This document shows positions 1-14,303 of a stretch of DNA of 64,000 bases, piece by piece. Positions within the stretch are counted from its first letter, which is position 1; the number at the start of each line of letters is the position of its first letter. Under the pieces are notes generated by a model. That model did not search any database, had not been told where the DNA came from, and was given only the letters and a program-made list of their open reading frames with translations. The stretch is from Ulota crispa (lineage: Eukaryota > Streptophyta > Bryopsida > Orthotrichales > Orthotrichaceae): assembly GCA_963920765.1 (NCBI GenBank), contig OY987249.1, positions 4,942,188-5,006,187 of the forward strand, read 5' to 3'. The position numbers and the translations under genes were made by a program.

Positions 1-702
1 TTATAGTTTTCAAGAGTGGAGAAGACAAGTCGACGTGGCAGGGAGCAATTTCAAGGCTAACGTGCAACCCAGGCAACAGAGACCTACAATTGTAGCCATG
101 ATAACCCCCTAAGTCCAGGTATACATTTCAAGTACTAGAATCCCAAAGCTAGGAGAGAGGGACAGGAATCAACAAGGTACTCAAACAAAATAAAAAGGCA
201 CGCCTTTTTATGGCAGATGCAAAATGTAGCAAAGACCATCCTATTTGTCTGAGTGGTGGAATCTCCCAATAGTAGATACATCAGCGGACTCACCCTACCA
301 CTTTTGGGAGGGTTTGATGCACGCCTCTACACACATACAAATAGCAACACCTGAATTGTCGTTGTAAACCATGATTGAGCACCTACGGGACAAGCCTCCG
401 TTCCTATTTAGGTCCTAGGAGAGCTGAGTTCTTGAGAGGACCGGTGTTGCAATGTTTGACACGCACTGAGGCTGTATAATTTCCCCGGAGACAGAGCTAA
501 CGTTGTAGTATATCCTAAGCCAATACAACAAAAAGTGTAGTAACGCGCTTGTCACGTTGTAGAAAAAGAGCATTTTGGACTAAGATAATGTTGTAGGAAA
601 ACTTCGTCGAGGACTTCCTAGACATTGAAGACCCCCACAAACTACAAGTGCAGGCATTGAACGTGTTTGACAACAAGCAATGTATGTTCAAAATGACGTG
701 CA
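1..702. other. No gene recognised
   Basis: AT-moderate sequence with only short chance open frames. I see no recognisable domain, RNA gene or clear terminal-inverted-repeat element. Confidence 0.4.
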
Positions 703-830
703 TCAATACAAAAGTGAATGCAGCAAAATAGAGGCATTATGTAATACCTGTTGGTTTCTTGGACAATTGGCTATAGCAAATGACGGGGCCAATACTGCAT
801 GAAATAGTTGATAGGTCTTGCCGGCATCAA

Positions 831-1847
831 TCAATGTATACCAGTCGTTCCAAGTGGCAGTCCATGAAAAGCACGTTTGCCAGCCAGCTCCAGCACCAGC
901 TCTTGCCATTGATTGTCACTCCACTTGTCCTCAAATGCCTATATTGAGGTATCTTCTAATTGGCTGCATAATCCCAGTTCAGACATTGAAATCTCCTCGA
1001 AGGAGCCTTCAGGTGAAGAAGGCATGTCCACACTATTAGTGCCCTGGAAGTCCACGTACTCGCCGCGCCAGTCGATGTCACTTGGATCTGACAAGGTGTT
1101 GTCACTGTCAGTAATATTTGGTAGAAGAAGTGATGGGGGAGTGGCCCCCTCATCAGGGTCATTGGTGCAGTCTTTGTAACTCAAGGTGCGCTGCATTGAT
1201 GCTATGTCAATGACCAAATTGACCCACTTTGTCCCACTAACAGGGTGCTCCCTTCCACCAATCGACCTTCCAAAGTTAATTGTAAACATAGGCAAACTAG
1301 TGACGTTGTGGTAATAACACTAGATGACCTTGCCTCAAAAATGTAGCAAATCTCCCCATGCAGCTGGGTTGTAACCCAGTGCAACTTACTTGACGAGCAC
1401 ATGAACCTTGTCAGGCCACGCTCGCGGGTCGATCTGCTGCCGTCCTTGCCCAGCAACAGTCCTTGGTACGGGCTGGCCCTCGGCGGTTGCCCTTAACCTA
1501 GCGGACATCGCCTCCAGAGCGTATGGACACATGCACTTGCCATAGTTGTGTTCCCAGGATCGATACTCATCCGGACTTCGACGTGCGGAAATCAGAACGG
1601 CTGGTATCCTTGGAGTGAAATCAAGCAGGAAGAATTGGCACACCGCGGAAGCAGATGGTGCGCTGAGCGTTGGTGGAGCAAATAGGCCGCAAAGTCCATT
1701 TGAAGGTGATCTTGGGGGTGTAATGAAACCAAAGTCGATTGTGCCAGTGTTGTCAATGGGGATGCTATCTGGGAAACTGTTGTCACCGCTGTTGTCAATG
1801 TGCACCGCAGTTGTAGCTTTGACGACCCTGCACACACTCCAGAACAC
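831..1847 (-). pseudogene. Unidentified degraded gene, two coding-like segments
   Basis: Two minus-strand open segments look like real protein sequence and can be spliced. The first (1847 to 1390) ends at a good donor (GTAAGT). The second starts at 1296 after an AG and keeps the frame, so the split codon becomes Asn. The joined reading runs through a segment with WPDKVHVLV and TKWVNLVIDIASMQ. It then meets an in-frame TAG at 939-941, after which the same frame stays protein-like (DKWSDNQWQELVLELAGK) until a TGA at 831-833. A further minus-strand open segment at 1924-2121 could be an upstream exon. No family is recognised. The internal stop suggests a pseudogene or an old transposon-encoded protein; a missed small intron is the alternative. 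Function is not assigned. Confidence 0.4.
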
Positions 1848-1923
1848 AAAAACTTATTACATATTTGTACCAAGAAGTATAGTACAGTCTAGCAGTGACT
1901 AGGAATTGGAGAATACACAAAGT

Positions 1924-2121
1924 TCAAGGAGAACGCAGTAGGTCAAGTAATGCAGTGAGGAGGGTGTGGAATTGCGTGTGCCCCGTCGTCACGAAAGTCG
2001 TTGATGCGGATTGCTCTTGCACATAATGGACAAAATGAGGAATGCTAGACAACATAGGGGCGTCTAAATAGACATACGGAGAAGGATAGACATGAACCCA
2101 GCCGTCAAGAATCCTCAACAA
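1924..2121 (-). pseudogene. Possible upstream fragment of the degraded gene
   Basis: A 65-residue minus-strand open frame containing DGWVHVYPSPYVYLDAP. It reads like protein and lies just upstream (in minus-strand sense) of the degraded gene at 831-1847, so it may be one of its exons. No start context, splice proof or known domain was found. Confidence 0.25.
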
Positions 2122-2790
2122 TTAGACCTAGTGATCCCAAATATGATTTTTAATTTTAGAGAAAGTGGCTGAAAACACTGCTGAATAGCTAAAGTTTTCA
2201 AATTTACCACTAGAAAGCTTACGTTTTTTTAGCTACTAGAAATATTTATTAGCAATCCTACTAAATTTGGCAAGTTTAGAGGATGTTCACCAGACTGTAA
2301 TAGCTCCCCCCCCACATTGCCACGCTCTAATTGAATTTCTCTGGGAATCCTATGCCCTGACACCATTGTACAAAGTAATGCAATGGATGTACTAGTAGAG
2401 GGAGAGAGATTGCTAGATCAGGACATGGCTCTCAAGTTTCAATTTCAGTGTTGAAACTACAAACTCAGATAATGACTACTGAAGCAGAGCATGTCACTAC
2501 AAGTAATGATGAGCATTACAAGGAGAATTTGTCATTGACTTGCATCCCTACCCTCAACCTTAGCGTCCACATTGAAAGGGAAATTATCCCAAAGAAGGGA
2601 AATATGCACTGACATTGAAAAGAAGAAGGGAAAGTTGAAGTTACCTCAGATTCAATATGCATGATGTTGTGGAGCGCAGCTGGATGGGACTAGAGCGGAT
2701 TGTTGAGATACCTAGGGGAATCCACCTAGCCAGGGCTGCAAGTCTTCCTTGGCCCAAACCTCTTCAAGCAGGAACTCCTTCCCTAGTGTG
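2122..2790. other. No gene recognised
   Basis: AT-rich at first, then mixed sequence; a short C-run lies near 2306. I see no ORF, RNA gene or repeat that I can name. Confidence 0.35.
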
Positions 2791-2799
2791 TGGCCACCC

Positions 2800-4379
2800 T
2801 TATTGGTTCCCTCCACCATGACGCTTCACTAGGAGTCGATGCACTTTAGTCAAAATATGTGGCCCTTCCATGTTACGCTGTTCCTGAAAGACTGTCCCAG
2901 CAATGCTAGCGTAATCGGGGCCTTTGCTACGTGTTCCCCTACCACGGGAAGCACTTCGACCACGGCCCGCCCCCGCCCCCGTCCTTGTCCCCATCCCCGT
3001 CCCCGTCCCCGTCCCCTACTGCCACGTGAAGGCAGACTAGATCCCCGAGCGGATTCAATTCCCGCAATCTCCCCCCCCCCTTTTGCACTTGACACCTCTA
3101 CGTGTTTTGGATCCATGTGATTCTGGTGTTGGATTGCGCTTGGTGATGCTAGGAGGTAACCTTCTTCTTGACTCTATGCCGGAAGGGGGAGGCCCATCAA
3201 GGCAACAAGATTCTCTTGTTCCAGATTCTGTTGCAAGGAGCTGTTGCTAGGTCTCTGAATTGTAGTTAGCATTTTGAATACCTCGGACTATGCTATCTGT
3301 TCCGGCAGGTTGAAATTCAAGACAGGGTCCTCCACGCAACAATCGACCCAATCGTGGCCGTTGCTGAGCCCCCCCCCCTCCAGCTCCCCAACATTGAATA
3401 GCCGTTGCCAAAGGGGTGCTTGCGTGCTTAGCAAGTGAATCCCTTGCCGTGAGAGTGCCGCATTCCTGGCCTCCTTCCGCATCCGCCCCATTGGATGGAC
3501 TGGGGTTGTCTAGAAAAAACTGTGACAAATAAGCCAATTGACCTGATTACTAAAACCCCAAGGGTCTCCTTCTTTGAGGTGTTCCGTCCACCCAAGAACT
3601 CCTTAGATGTGCCTCTTGAAGAGAAACTTATACCATTGCGGGTCTGTGCTCCCCGACGCGCGAGACTTGCGAGGTGGTAACTTCTGCCAAAGCATCCACT
3701 CAAGGCAGATGAAGCGAGTAATAAGGCGAGCTTACGAATCCAGAGCACCACGCTCTTGTGCCCACCGATACAAAACCTCTGCCCCTCCTTCCAAAATAGG
3801 CAGCAAGGGCAACAATAGATCCAAAGCAGACATCAAAAAATGAGCAGCATACTCACTCCTTGAAATCAATGAAAGTGCAAACCGCAAGAATCTGTCAACA
3901 AAGCGAATGCCATTACTCCCAAACATGATTGCATTCTTACTTCCACCGCCAGAAATTGTGCCCCTACTACTTGTACCGCAAGGAGAACAACCAAGCGCCA
4001 CTCCTCACAACTATTGTCAACTGCAATTCTGAATTGAAGACCCCCCCCCCCTAATCCCTGCCACTACCTCAAATGCCAACAACCATAATTGAACCCTCCT
4101 GCCAACCCTAATGCCAGCTTGGAGAACCAGCTCGCCACGTCCGCGACCAAAATCCCACCTTCCTCTAGGCTTGACAAAACTCCCCATCGATACGTATTTG
4201 TAGCCAAAAACGCATACAAACAGTTCCAGATTGCTTAGCAAACAACGCCTGCCATTGCAAAGTACCTCGGACGATTGGCAAAGGCGCAAATACAAGATTG
4301 TGAAAGTTTTGAGGCAAATTAGGCTTGCGAAGGTCTCCAAATATAGGAAAATAGCCTCGTGTTGGCCACAGTGGCACAC
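2800..4379 (-). pseudogene. GC-richer block with broken open frames, unidentified
   Basis: On the minus strand several overlapping open frames shift into one another. One at 2850-3116 carries an Arg-Gly repeat (RGRGRGRG). Its neighbour frame at 2800-2994 continues with a sensible-looking tail (SKGPDYASIAGTVFQEQRN), as if a frameshift separates them. Frames at 3247-3537, 3428-3751, 3732-4001 and 4017-4379 give no recognised domain. Homopolymer runs of C at 3069, 3370 and 4041 are the sort of place where frames break. The base composition differs from the AT-rich surroundings. The likeliest readings are a decayed gene or the remains of a transposon-encoded RG-rich protein. Confidence 0.25.
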
Positions 4380-4394
4380 CTTGTTGTTTAAGGG

Positions 4395-5326
4395 TTAAAT
4401 CCTAAAGGACTGAGCCATTTTTTCATTGAAAATCACTCAAAACTGCCACTTTTGGGGGGTTAGTAAGAAGATAATTTTTTTTGAAAATTTGGAAAATCCA
4501 ACCATAGGATCTTGCCCTAGACTGGATTAGGTACTTGCGGGAAAAAAACTAGGTCATTCCAGATGGACATGAGTAAGATATTTACATCTAAAGTGAAAAG
4601 AAAAGTTTTTTTCATGCCGCCGCAAAATTTCAGAAGCCTTTCACCATTCTTACATGAAAATAATTGCTCTACGCAACTTTGCACTTTATTTTTCCCATGT
4701 AGGAGATCAAGTTAGCTGTGTGTGGGAGAATTTTCAAATCAATTGGAACTACACAACACATGGGAAAAATCAATAAAAAAAATAATAAAGAATGAGTCAA
4801 ATCACTAAATTGTTAAGAATTTAATTATTAAAATGAATAATGCAAATCCTAATAGTCAAAATGTTGTGATAAACAATTTACTTACTTAAGTTTAATTTTT
4901 TTTCCAAAATAATGTTGAGTAAAATAAAGGACTTCAAAGTTTACTTTAGAGTAGAGAATCCATAACTGCCCGCAAACAAAAACTCCTCATAACTTTCATG
5001 TCATTGATTGAAATTGAATGATTCAAAGCTTCTCACCCATGAAAAAAAATCTAAAGAACCAATTTCAAATTTTAATTTTAAAAAAATTAGTTTTCAAAGA
5101 AGTTTTTGGGCTGCTCGGGCTAGCAATCCTTCCTTGCTTTTCAAATTTTCATGCATAACTTCTTCAATAATTGTCAGAATGAGGAAAAAATTAGATGCCT
5201 GCGTAGATTTTTGAATTCCCCACCTTCAATAAAAGTTTCAGAAAATCACACAAAGTAGCTTATCCAAAGATACATGCCTGAACTCCCACCTGTCCCCCAA
5301 AGGGACAACAGTCCTTTAGGGGTTAA
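4395..5326 (-). mobile_element. TTAA element A, family 1 (about 0.93 kb)
   Basis: Bounded by TTAA on both sides. The right end (GTCCTTTAGGGGTTAA) and the left end (TTAAATCCTAAAGGACTGAG) are inverted repeats. The interior matches the copies at 14304, 21477 and 39448. Its right end corresponds to the left end of the copy at 19048, so it lies in the opposite orientation. It has no transposase ORF. Confidence 0.8.
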
Positions 5327-5417
5327 TTGAAATTAGGGTGGAATATTTCTTCACTATTTTGTGCAACTCTTGAATTTGTCTGTAAGGAAAAAACTAAACT
5401 CACATTTTCTCAATCCC

Positions 5418-5507
5418 TTAATCCTTTAGCGTGGGGTCACTGTGGATATATAGCCCCTTGTGTATGAGTGGGGATGAAAATCATCCCTGTGGTCCTCTAG
5501 GGGTTAA
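5418..5507. mobile_element. Very short TTAA element B (90 bp)
   Basis: Starts TTAATCCTTTAGCGTGGGG and ends GGTCCTCTAGGGGTTAA. It looks like a 90-bp internally deleted relative of the TTAA elements, 91 bp from element A. Confidence 0.5.
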
Positions 5508-5764
5508 AAGAGAGTTACAATTTTAAAATAGCATTGCCTTCATTCTACTAGATGGATTCATTGTTCATTCAACTCTCATTCAAAAGCAATTGAAGTATAG
5601 GTTTGGAAAAGTTGTTAATTTCTTAAAATAATTTTGCTATCAAGAGTGCAATTTTTGGCAAATAAATATATAAATAAATATAAATTCAAATTCAAAATTC
5701 AAAAAAATTAAATTTAAAAAAAAAAAAAGTCTTGGTATTTTTACAAGTTAAACTCCTTTGTATG

Positions 5765-5912
5765 AGGGTCTCATTCCATGTGAGGGGGTGGTTGGTGAAG
5801 CTCATTGTAGCTCACCGATAATTGGTTAAATGGAGTCCTAGTTTTTTGGAATCCCGTCCAACCAATTATTGGCGAGCTCTACCAATCACCCCCTCATATG
5901 GAAGGAGGCCCT
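5765..5912. mobile_element. Foldback MITE, GGG...CCC ends
   Basis: The arms GTGAGGGGGTGGTTGGT and ACCAATCACCCCCTCA are inverted around a short core, and the outer parts (TCATTCCATG and its mirror) also pair. No ORF. The superfamily is unclear. Confidence 0.6.
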
Positions 5913-6331
5913 TAATTTGCTAAAAGTTTTCATAAAAGCAAACATGGTCACATTTGTTAAAATGACAAGGTTTAAGAAACACGGTCATCTACATTATTAA
6001 CCCTCAAGTGCATGTATGTCACATAAATTTCAAAATCTGTTATTAATACCAAACGTTCAAAACTCTTTATTAAAAAGCATTATGTGCCAAGCATTGGGTC
6101 TTTGTTAATCACCCGAGATTTGAAATTCAAAAAGGGGAGAGGGAGAGGAAAAAATAGGGAAACTTAAGGTGAAAAGTTACCTAAAAAGCCACCAAAAAAT
6201 TAGAGTGAGACAGTGCAAAGCACATGCAAGATACACTTGTGTTTGTTGAAATGACAAGTTTGAAGAATTTCATGCTCATGAATGCAACACTCCAAAAAGA
6301 TCTAGATGACTATGGATTTGAGGTTTTGCTT

Positions 6332-6484
6332 AAGCAGAAGAAAAACATGTCCTCTACAATTAAGTCACTTAGTTGTTATGCAGTTATTGTGACCATATGT
6401 AGTCAAGTCATAGTTGTTGTATGGTCACAATAACTGCACAACAACTAAGTGACTTAGTTGTTTATTGCCGTTTTTCTTCTAGTG
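6332..6484. mobile_element. Foldback MITE with AGAAGAAAA...TTCTTCTAGTG ends
   Basis: Long inverted arms (AACTAAGTGACTTAGTTG, GGTCACAATAACTGCA) around a short loop. The right end TTTCTTCTAGTG matches the CACTAGAAGAAA-ended elements at 24992, 41099 and 42126. The left end is diverged. Confidence 0.6.
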
Positions 6485-7892
6485 CTTGTTGATTGTGAGG
6501 TTATAATTTACCAAGTCAAGATCTATTCATGAACAACTAAACAACTTCATAATCTTTTCTAATTCCTTGTTGTAAACCTTTACATAATGTTATCTAGCAT
6601 TGGTACTATTAGATTAATGAAAAAACAAAGGCAAGTATATTTTATAGCGTTAAAACTTCAACAAAATTTGTAAATTAGAGTAGATAGACCGCTATCATTC
6701 AAACTAACAACGTGCACGTTAGGCAAGTACCTACGATGGGAAAAACATTAGGCACCAATTGCATTGAGTGTTCCTTCACCAATTATTTTTCCTATGGGTG
6801 AAATTGCACAAATGTAACAAGTATGACTGAGTACTTAAATGACCACTCACCACTCACCAGTACATACTGGAGCACCAACTGCACTTGGGGTACACTGGAC
6901 AAAATTCCCCTGTTAGAAAATTATTGGATTTCTGTGACAGTAGTTTCAGAGAGCTTGTGGGGTTGGCATCATTGACCAAGACCTACAGGTCACAACCCAC
7001 CAACCCTTTGACCATAGTTTTCAGAAATTTACTAAGTTTTTTTATTGCTACAATAAATGTGAATATCAGTGTTAATTTTTTTTAAGAAAAATTAGCGCAT
7101 TTAGCAGTATTTTTAGCCACCTGAGCTCATTTATCGACCCCAAGCTTTTATTTTCTTAGTGTATGTTCTTACTATGATAATATGGCCAACTATGTATTCT
7201 AAATGGTTTCTTTTGAATTTGGTGTTCCTTTCTCGAAGAAAATATAACAAAAAATTCTTTTATGTGAACCTGATAACTCAAAAGTCCCCCACCACGCCAC
7301 ACTAAGCAAAGTTGAAATTGAGGGATATGTATTGTGTATTTTAACATTGATTTTCTCGTGTGCTGCTAAAAAATTCAAGACTTAATCTTCCAAATGCTTC
7401 TCTCTTTCACATTCAAGCTAAACTACCAAGCAAACAAACAATTTTCCATGATCTAGTTTCAACAACACTTTCAAATTGTTTATAAAAATTCCTTCGTTGA
7501 TCAAAATTTGAAGTTTATGAGATACAATTATATACTACCTAAATTTCCAATATGAGATTGAAGTTAGTTCTTTAACCCATAAGAGAGCCACCATCCAGTG
7601 GATGGACAACAAAAGTTTCCTAGAGCTAATAAGTGGAGCTACAAAAAATGGATGAAATGCATTCATATCCAATGAAAAAATGAACTATCGTCTGTTTTTC
7701 AACGATGCAACTAACTTCATCAGTCAATGCTTTTCATGATTTGTTTGTGCAACACTCTGAATCGATTCACGTAGAAATGGGAAGAATAAAGAAAACTTGC
7801 AAAAAACTGAAGATCTTAAGACTGAATTCTTCTCAAACAAAGTATTTTATTTTGCCGTCCGAACCTACATTCCCCTTCCTACGAGGCTCTCT
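6485..7892. other. No gene recognised
   Basis: AT-rich sequence of 1.4 kb with short chance frames only. I could not assign any part of it to a repeat family. Confidence 0.35.
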
Positions 7893-8246
7893 TTAACCCC
7901 TAAACGTCGAGGAGGACAAAAACGTCCCAAAAGATTCTGTGAATAAAAAAAAAATTGTTTTTCATCTGATTTTTTTTAGAAGTGATCATAAACAAATGGT
8001 CTATTGTGGAAGATAAAAAATTATCTCTTGAGATGCATTCATTTTTTTTGTAACCCAAATTGTGATAAGATTCAGAAACATGGTGTTAGCTTCCAAGCTA
8101 CCCTTCTTGCAATTTTCATGAGGGCACCATGCACTGTTGACTTTTCCAACTTTTTGAAGCAATATTACTGCTGCCCATGTGCAAAACACTGTAGAATGCT
8201 ACAGACAGGGCAAGCCACGGTGATCCATCCGTCCTTTAAGGGTTAA
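7893..8246. mobile_element. TTAA element C (354 bp)
   Basis: TTAACCCCTAAACGTCGAGG at the left and CCATCCGTCCTTTAAGGGTTAA-type right end; both ends are flanked by TTAA. The interior does not match the other families. It is the last TTAA element before the WRKY gene. Confidence 0.65.
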
Positions 8247-8924
8247 AATTAACACCGTTTCTTCATTACTATACACACATATCGTCAAATTTTCATCTAA
8301 TAGTATCTATTCAAGGGTCAGGATAGAACTCCCACTCGTTTCATAGATAATTTACGATAGGTAGTAGACCACCATGAAGCAAACAGTGTCAGTGTTCCCA
8401 AATAAAAGGCGAAATCTAGCAAAACTTCTACAAAATCTCTCTTTAGCTACACGAACCATATGAACATTTATATTAAATTTGTATTTTGTAACACAGTTAC
8501 CAATGTTTTAACCTAATGGCAATAACCACACATGGGATCACTAGTGCCGACTGCCGACGTATGATTACTCCTGCAGAATTGGACAAATCACAGGTCTCAC
8601 ATGCAGGCATCTACGTAGCTTCACTGCCCCCCAGTGAAGTCAGAAGAGGCAGTATTCAAGCTACTCAGCCATGGTTGGCAGACCATGACGAGTCAAACTT
8701 TCACAAACTTGTCAGGTCAAGTGCTGGTATAATTGAGGCTACTTCACACAGAATAAAATAAATGGTGAAGAACGTGGGCCTAGATGGGTATCTTTACAAA
8801 AAATTGGAGTACAAAATGGGTACAAACTACTCGGCGCATGAAAGGCAGAGAACACGAGTACCCGGAGACTCTCCGGTCCTATTGAGCAGACGGTGACATA
8901 TATATACACTAGGAGCCTTGTACA
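8247..8924 (-). other. Probable 3' flank of the WRKY gene
   Basis: No coding sequence recognised. It lies directly downstream of the WRKY stop codon on the minus strand, so its right part is likely 3' UTR. I did not identify a clear cleavage site. Confidence 0.35.
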
Positions 8925-10951
<2,027 letters not shown>

Positions 10952-11382
10952 CCTTGCAAACCTAGAGCAGCTACTCGATCTGCCTGCCAGAAATACGGGG
11001 TTTCAATCCGACCACTCTTTCTCTCTTGCCCTCATCGGCGTGTCTTCTTCATGCTCGGCGTTCAACAAGACTGATTTCGCTGTGACTGTTACATATCCCG
11101 ACCTTGATACTACTAACGTAAAATGCATCTGCAAACACGAGTAGCAACATTAACATCAGCAGCTCATCACTCACACGACGGGCTTATTAATAGCATTCTT
11201 TTCATATCATTCTATGCCTCTGTTTAGATCTTTTCAAAAGCGCTCTTCCAGACTTGGAAACATGATTTGCAATCAAACGGAAATCATGTATTGTATGTAT
11301 TCCTACGATGAGAAGTTACTCAGGAAAATAACCTTGGCACAACACGCCAGGTGAGCAAACAGAGCTGTTCGACGTACCCTGG

Positions 11383-11413
<31 letters not shown>

Positions 11414-12377
11414 AAAAGACTGCGAACACACAATGGACCTTAAACTAATGTTTTTTTCCAAGCCACAAAAAACCTCCGCGGTCCAACGGAGCACACTCAC
11501 TCGACAATTGGGTTATTCAAGAAAACGACCACTCTCAGATCAAATTAATTGAGCAAAATAATCATCAAACCGGCTGGGGATCGATCGCCTACCTGCAGAC
11601 ATGCGCGGAACTCTCATCACAAGAGTCTAACCCTGCTGCTCATCTGCCACCAAGAATCTCACCAACCGACGCGGAACGGTAAACCAAGCACGACGAGAGA
11701 AGACAGAGAGAGCTCCAGAGTGAGTAAAAAAACACGCGCGCACAATTGAAAGCGCGCACCACTCCAAAAACTACAATCTCACCAACCGCGAACCCCAAGT
11801 GCAAGTTCTGCGAGAGACGGCTGGACCCTACAGACTCGAAACAGATACACCCTGGGGGGAGCACGCACGACTTGAGGGACGCAGAGTTGACGCGGAAGAA
11901 CGAAAGAAAGATCCGCAGGGGAGGGCGGAGGAGGTTATGATGCTGTGAGAGTCTGTGAGAGAGATGCCGGTCCTACTACTAACATACCCCCTCTTTATCA
12001 GAATGCGAGGCGCTGGTGCGGGAAAGCAGCGAGGGCGCAAATCTAGGCTCAAGTGCGGGGTGCGGGATGCGTGATCGTCCAAGTCTACGACTCTCTTCCT
12101 GCGCAGAGGCAGGCATGGCCAGGGCCAGGCAGTCTTGGGCGACGACGAAGTGCCAGGGGAAAGGGTTGACTGCAGACACCGCCCCGCCTCTTCCGCGACG
12201 TGGGGACTGCTGACCTGTCAGCCAGTGGCTTTCCTAATTGGGAGGGGTGGTCTTTAATTAACCTCTGGTTACCGAATGTACGAATCATTGGGACTAACCC
12301 CAAGTCAATCTTGCTTATAATACGAGCGTGTCCAATGCCCACTCAAACTGTACTGAAGTTCCACTTGAAATGTACAC
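10952..12377 (-). promoter_or_regulatory. WRKY upstream region (5' UTR and promoter)
   Basis: GC-richer than the surroundings and free of TTAA elements. It contains a (GA)n tract in gene sense at 11383-11409 and a W-box-type TTGACT at 12166-12171, which could allow WRKY auto- or cross-regulation. No coding sequence convinced me here. The transcription start cannot be placed. Confidence 0.4.
11383..11409. repeat. (TC)n microsatellite
   Basis: About 13 TC units in the WRKY upstream region; it reads GA in the direction of the gene. GA/CT runs are common in plant 5' UTRs. Confidence 0.9.
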
Positions 12378-12627
12378 TTAACCCCTGAGCGCCCAGAGTT
12401 GAAATGAAAAAAAGCTTCACTTGTATGCAATCAAAGTGTCCCCGTGGATTGAAAAATACGATCCACAAGATCTGACCATATGAATTGTTAATGGAAAGCG
12501 TCTCCGTCATGTTGGACTAGATTGGAAGTGATTTCACCAAACGTGCAATGAGATTATATCGGTCAAATTTGAGTTGACCCAGCTTTTTGAGAGACATTAT
12601 AATGTCTCTTGGGTGCTCAAGGGTTAA
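12378..12627. mobile_element. TTAA element D, family 2 (250 bp)
   Basis: Left end TTAACCCCTGAGCGCCCAGA, right end TTGGGTGCTCAAGGGTTAA. Its size and ends match the copy at 28908. The right TTAA is also the left TTAA of the next element. Confidence 0.8.
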
Positions 12628-13263
12628 CCCCAAAATGCATGAAGCCTTTTTGAGCTTTTAGGAATTTGCTTCAAACTAAACAAAAAGGCAATATTTTAAT
12701 AAGCTGGATCAAGTTCTTTTACATTGTAACCGTACAAATTCAAACTAGATATGTTGAAGGTTGCATAGGAAAAGAAAACACAACAATATCACTTATAGAT
12801 TGAAAGATTATTATGTTTGATCATAAGGGTGTTAAAACTACAAAAACAACTTGAAGCCTTTGAATCCTCTTTTCACATGTTGGATCTTAAAAAATGGTCG
12901 CCAAAAAAATATAAGGTTAAAGGAAATAATATTTATAACTCCAATCACTTTATAGTTTTCAAAATCTCTTCTACAATTTTATCAAATAAATTTTTAGTGT
13001 AAACTTTTCTTCAAGATCTAGTGTACTTGAGGCTCATTTCCAAGAGCTCTCAACACTAGAGAAAGTCAAGACCCTTGCACAAAAGTTTGAATAGAAAACT
13101 CCTAATCAATCATTTTCAAAATCAGATTTCTGATCCTAAAACTAGACTTCACAAAGAATAAATCCAGAATATAAACTACTAAAAATAGCAGCTTAGTTAG
13201 GTTTATTGAATTTTAGAGTATTGCCGACACCAAAATTTGGTGCCTCAGGCATTTAGGGGTTAA
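12624..13263 (+). mobile_element. TTAA element E, family 3 (640 bp)
   Basis: Left end TTAACCCCAAAATGCATGAA, right end CAGGCATTTAGGGGTTAA. The interior is closely related to the copies at 33191 and 62838, in the same orientation. It shares TTAA with both neighbours. Confidence 0.8.
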
Positions 13264-13911
13264 TCCTTGAGCGCCCAGCTCAGAATCAGTGCATTAGAGG
13301 ACCTTGAGGCAATCAAAACCCTATGGTTTGTGCAAAAATAAAATCCATGCATATGAACCCTTGAAAGGGGTGGTTACCTTGAGCCTAGAGACAATCTTAA
13401 AATTTGGAGAACTTTGACCGTGCTATTTCCACTATTATAATGGTCAAAGGCAAGTTGAAGACTGGTTATATGCCCAAATTTATGGATGTGTGACACAATT
13501 CTTGCCTTGTTTTATCCTAATCAAACAAAATAACGCTATGAAATTTTGTACCATGGTTTGAAAATAGGACATCTACCTACCCTCCAATTTTCAAAGTTTT
13601 TTGGCAAGATTTAGGGTGCTAAAGTGGACCACAAAAGCACACAACTCACTGATATTTGACAGTGGTTCTAGTGTAGTCCTAGTATTTGTTGTTGCCCTAA
13701 ACTGCTCCAAAAGCCACTTTTTCCCATCCACAAGTCATCTTTGACAGAGCATGAGATCTTCATAACCATGTACCCCACTCACTTTAATAGTACATGCACT
13801 AATTGTACCATTGGTACATTTGGACTCCTAGTACCACCCAATCTTGCTGATTGGAACCCCAACTTAAATTGAGAGAGGCCATATTTCAAGAGCTAGTGCG
13901 CTTAGGGATAA
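13260..13911. mobile_element. TTAA element F, family 2-like (652 bp)
   Basis: Left end TTAATCCTTGAGCGCCCAGC; right end GAGCTAGTGCGCTTAGGGATAA is its diverged mirror. Both junctions are shared with adjacent elements, the right one as ATAA. Confidence 0.65.
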
Positions 13912-14296
13912 ACACTTGAGCTCCCAGCCCAAATTCATGTCGAGTTGGACCTCATTGCAATTGCAAACAATTTGACGTTACAAGTTCAAGAACAACATCT
14001 AGAAGAATCAGCATTTGATATTGTATGAGGCTTAGGGTCCGCAGATGTTAACCCTTGAGCACCCTAGCTCCCCAAATCTAGCCTCTCCATATTTAACAAT
14101 TTGTTGAATTTGCTTGTTATAATCTTTTTATCCCTGCACTGAATGTTTACCAAATTTTTCATACATTTGCAAACCCTAAGCCTCATGCAATATCAATAGC
14201 TGACTCTTCTAGATGTTGTTTTTGAACTTGCGGAGCCAAATTGTTTGCAATGAGGTCTAACTCCGCATGAATTTGGGTTGGGCGCTCAGAGGTTAA
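13908..14296. mobile_element. TTAA element F2, foldback form (389 bp)
   Basis: Arms of about 130 bp pair: 13912-14038 (CACTTGAGCTCCCAGCCCAA onward) with 14168-14296 (ending TTGGGCGCTCAGAGGTTAA). A further TTAACCCTTGAGCACCC start lies in the middle at 14048, so another partial copy may be embedded. Confidence 0.65.
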
Positions 14297-14303
14297 AAGG
14301 CAC

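Noticed and set aside
99..116. Possible TTAA-element end (ATAACCCCCTAAGTCC)
   Set aside because: No matching right end or family interior was found nearby.
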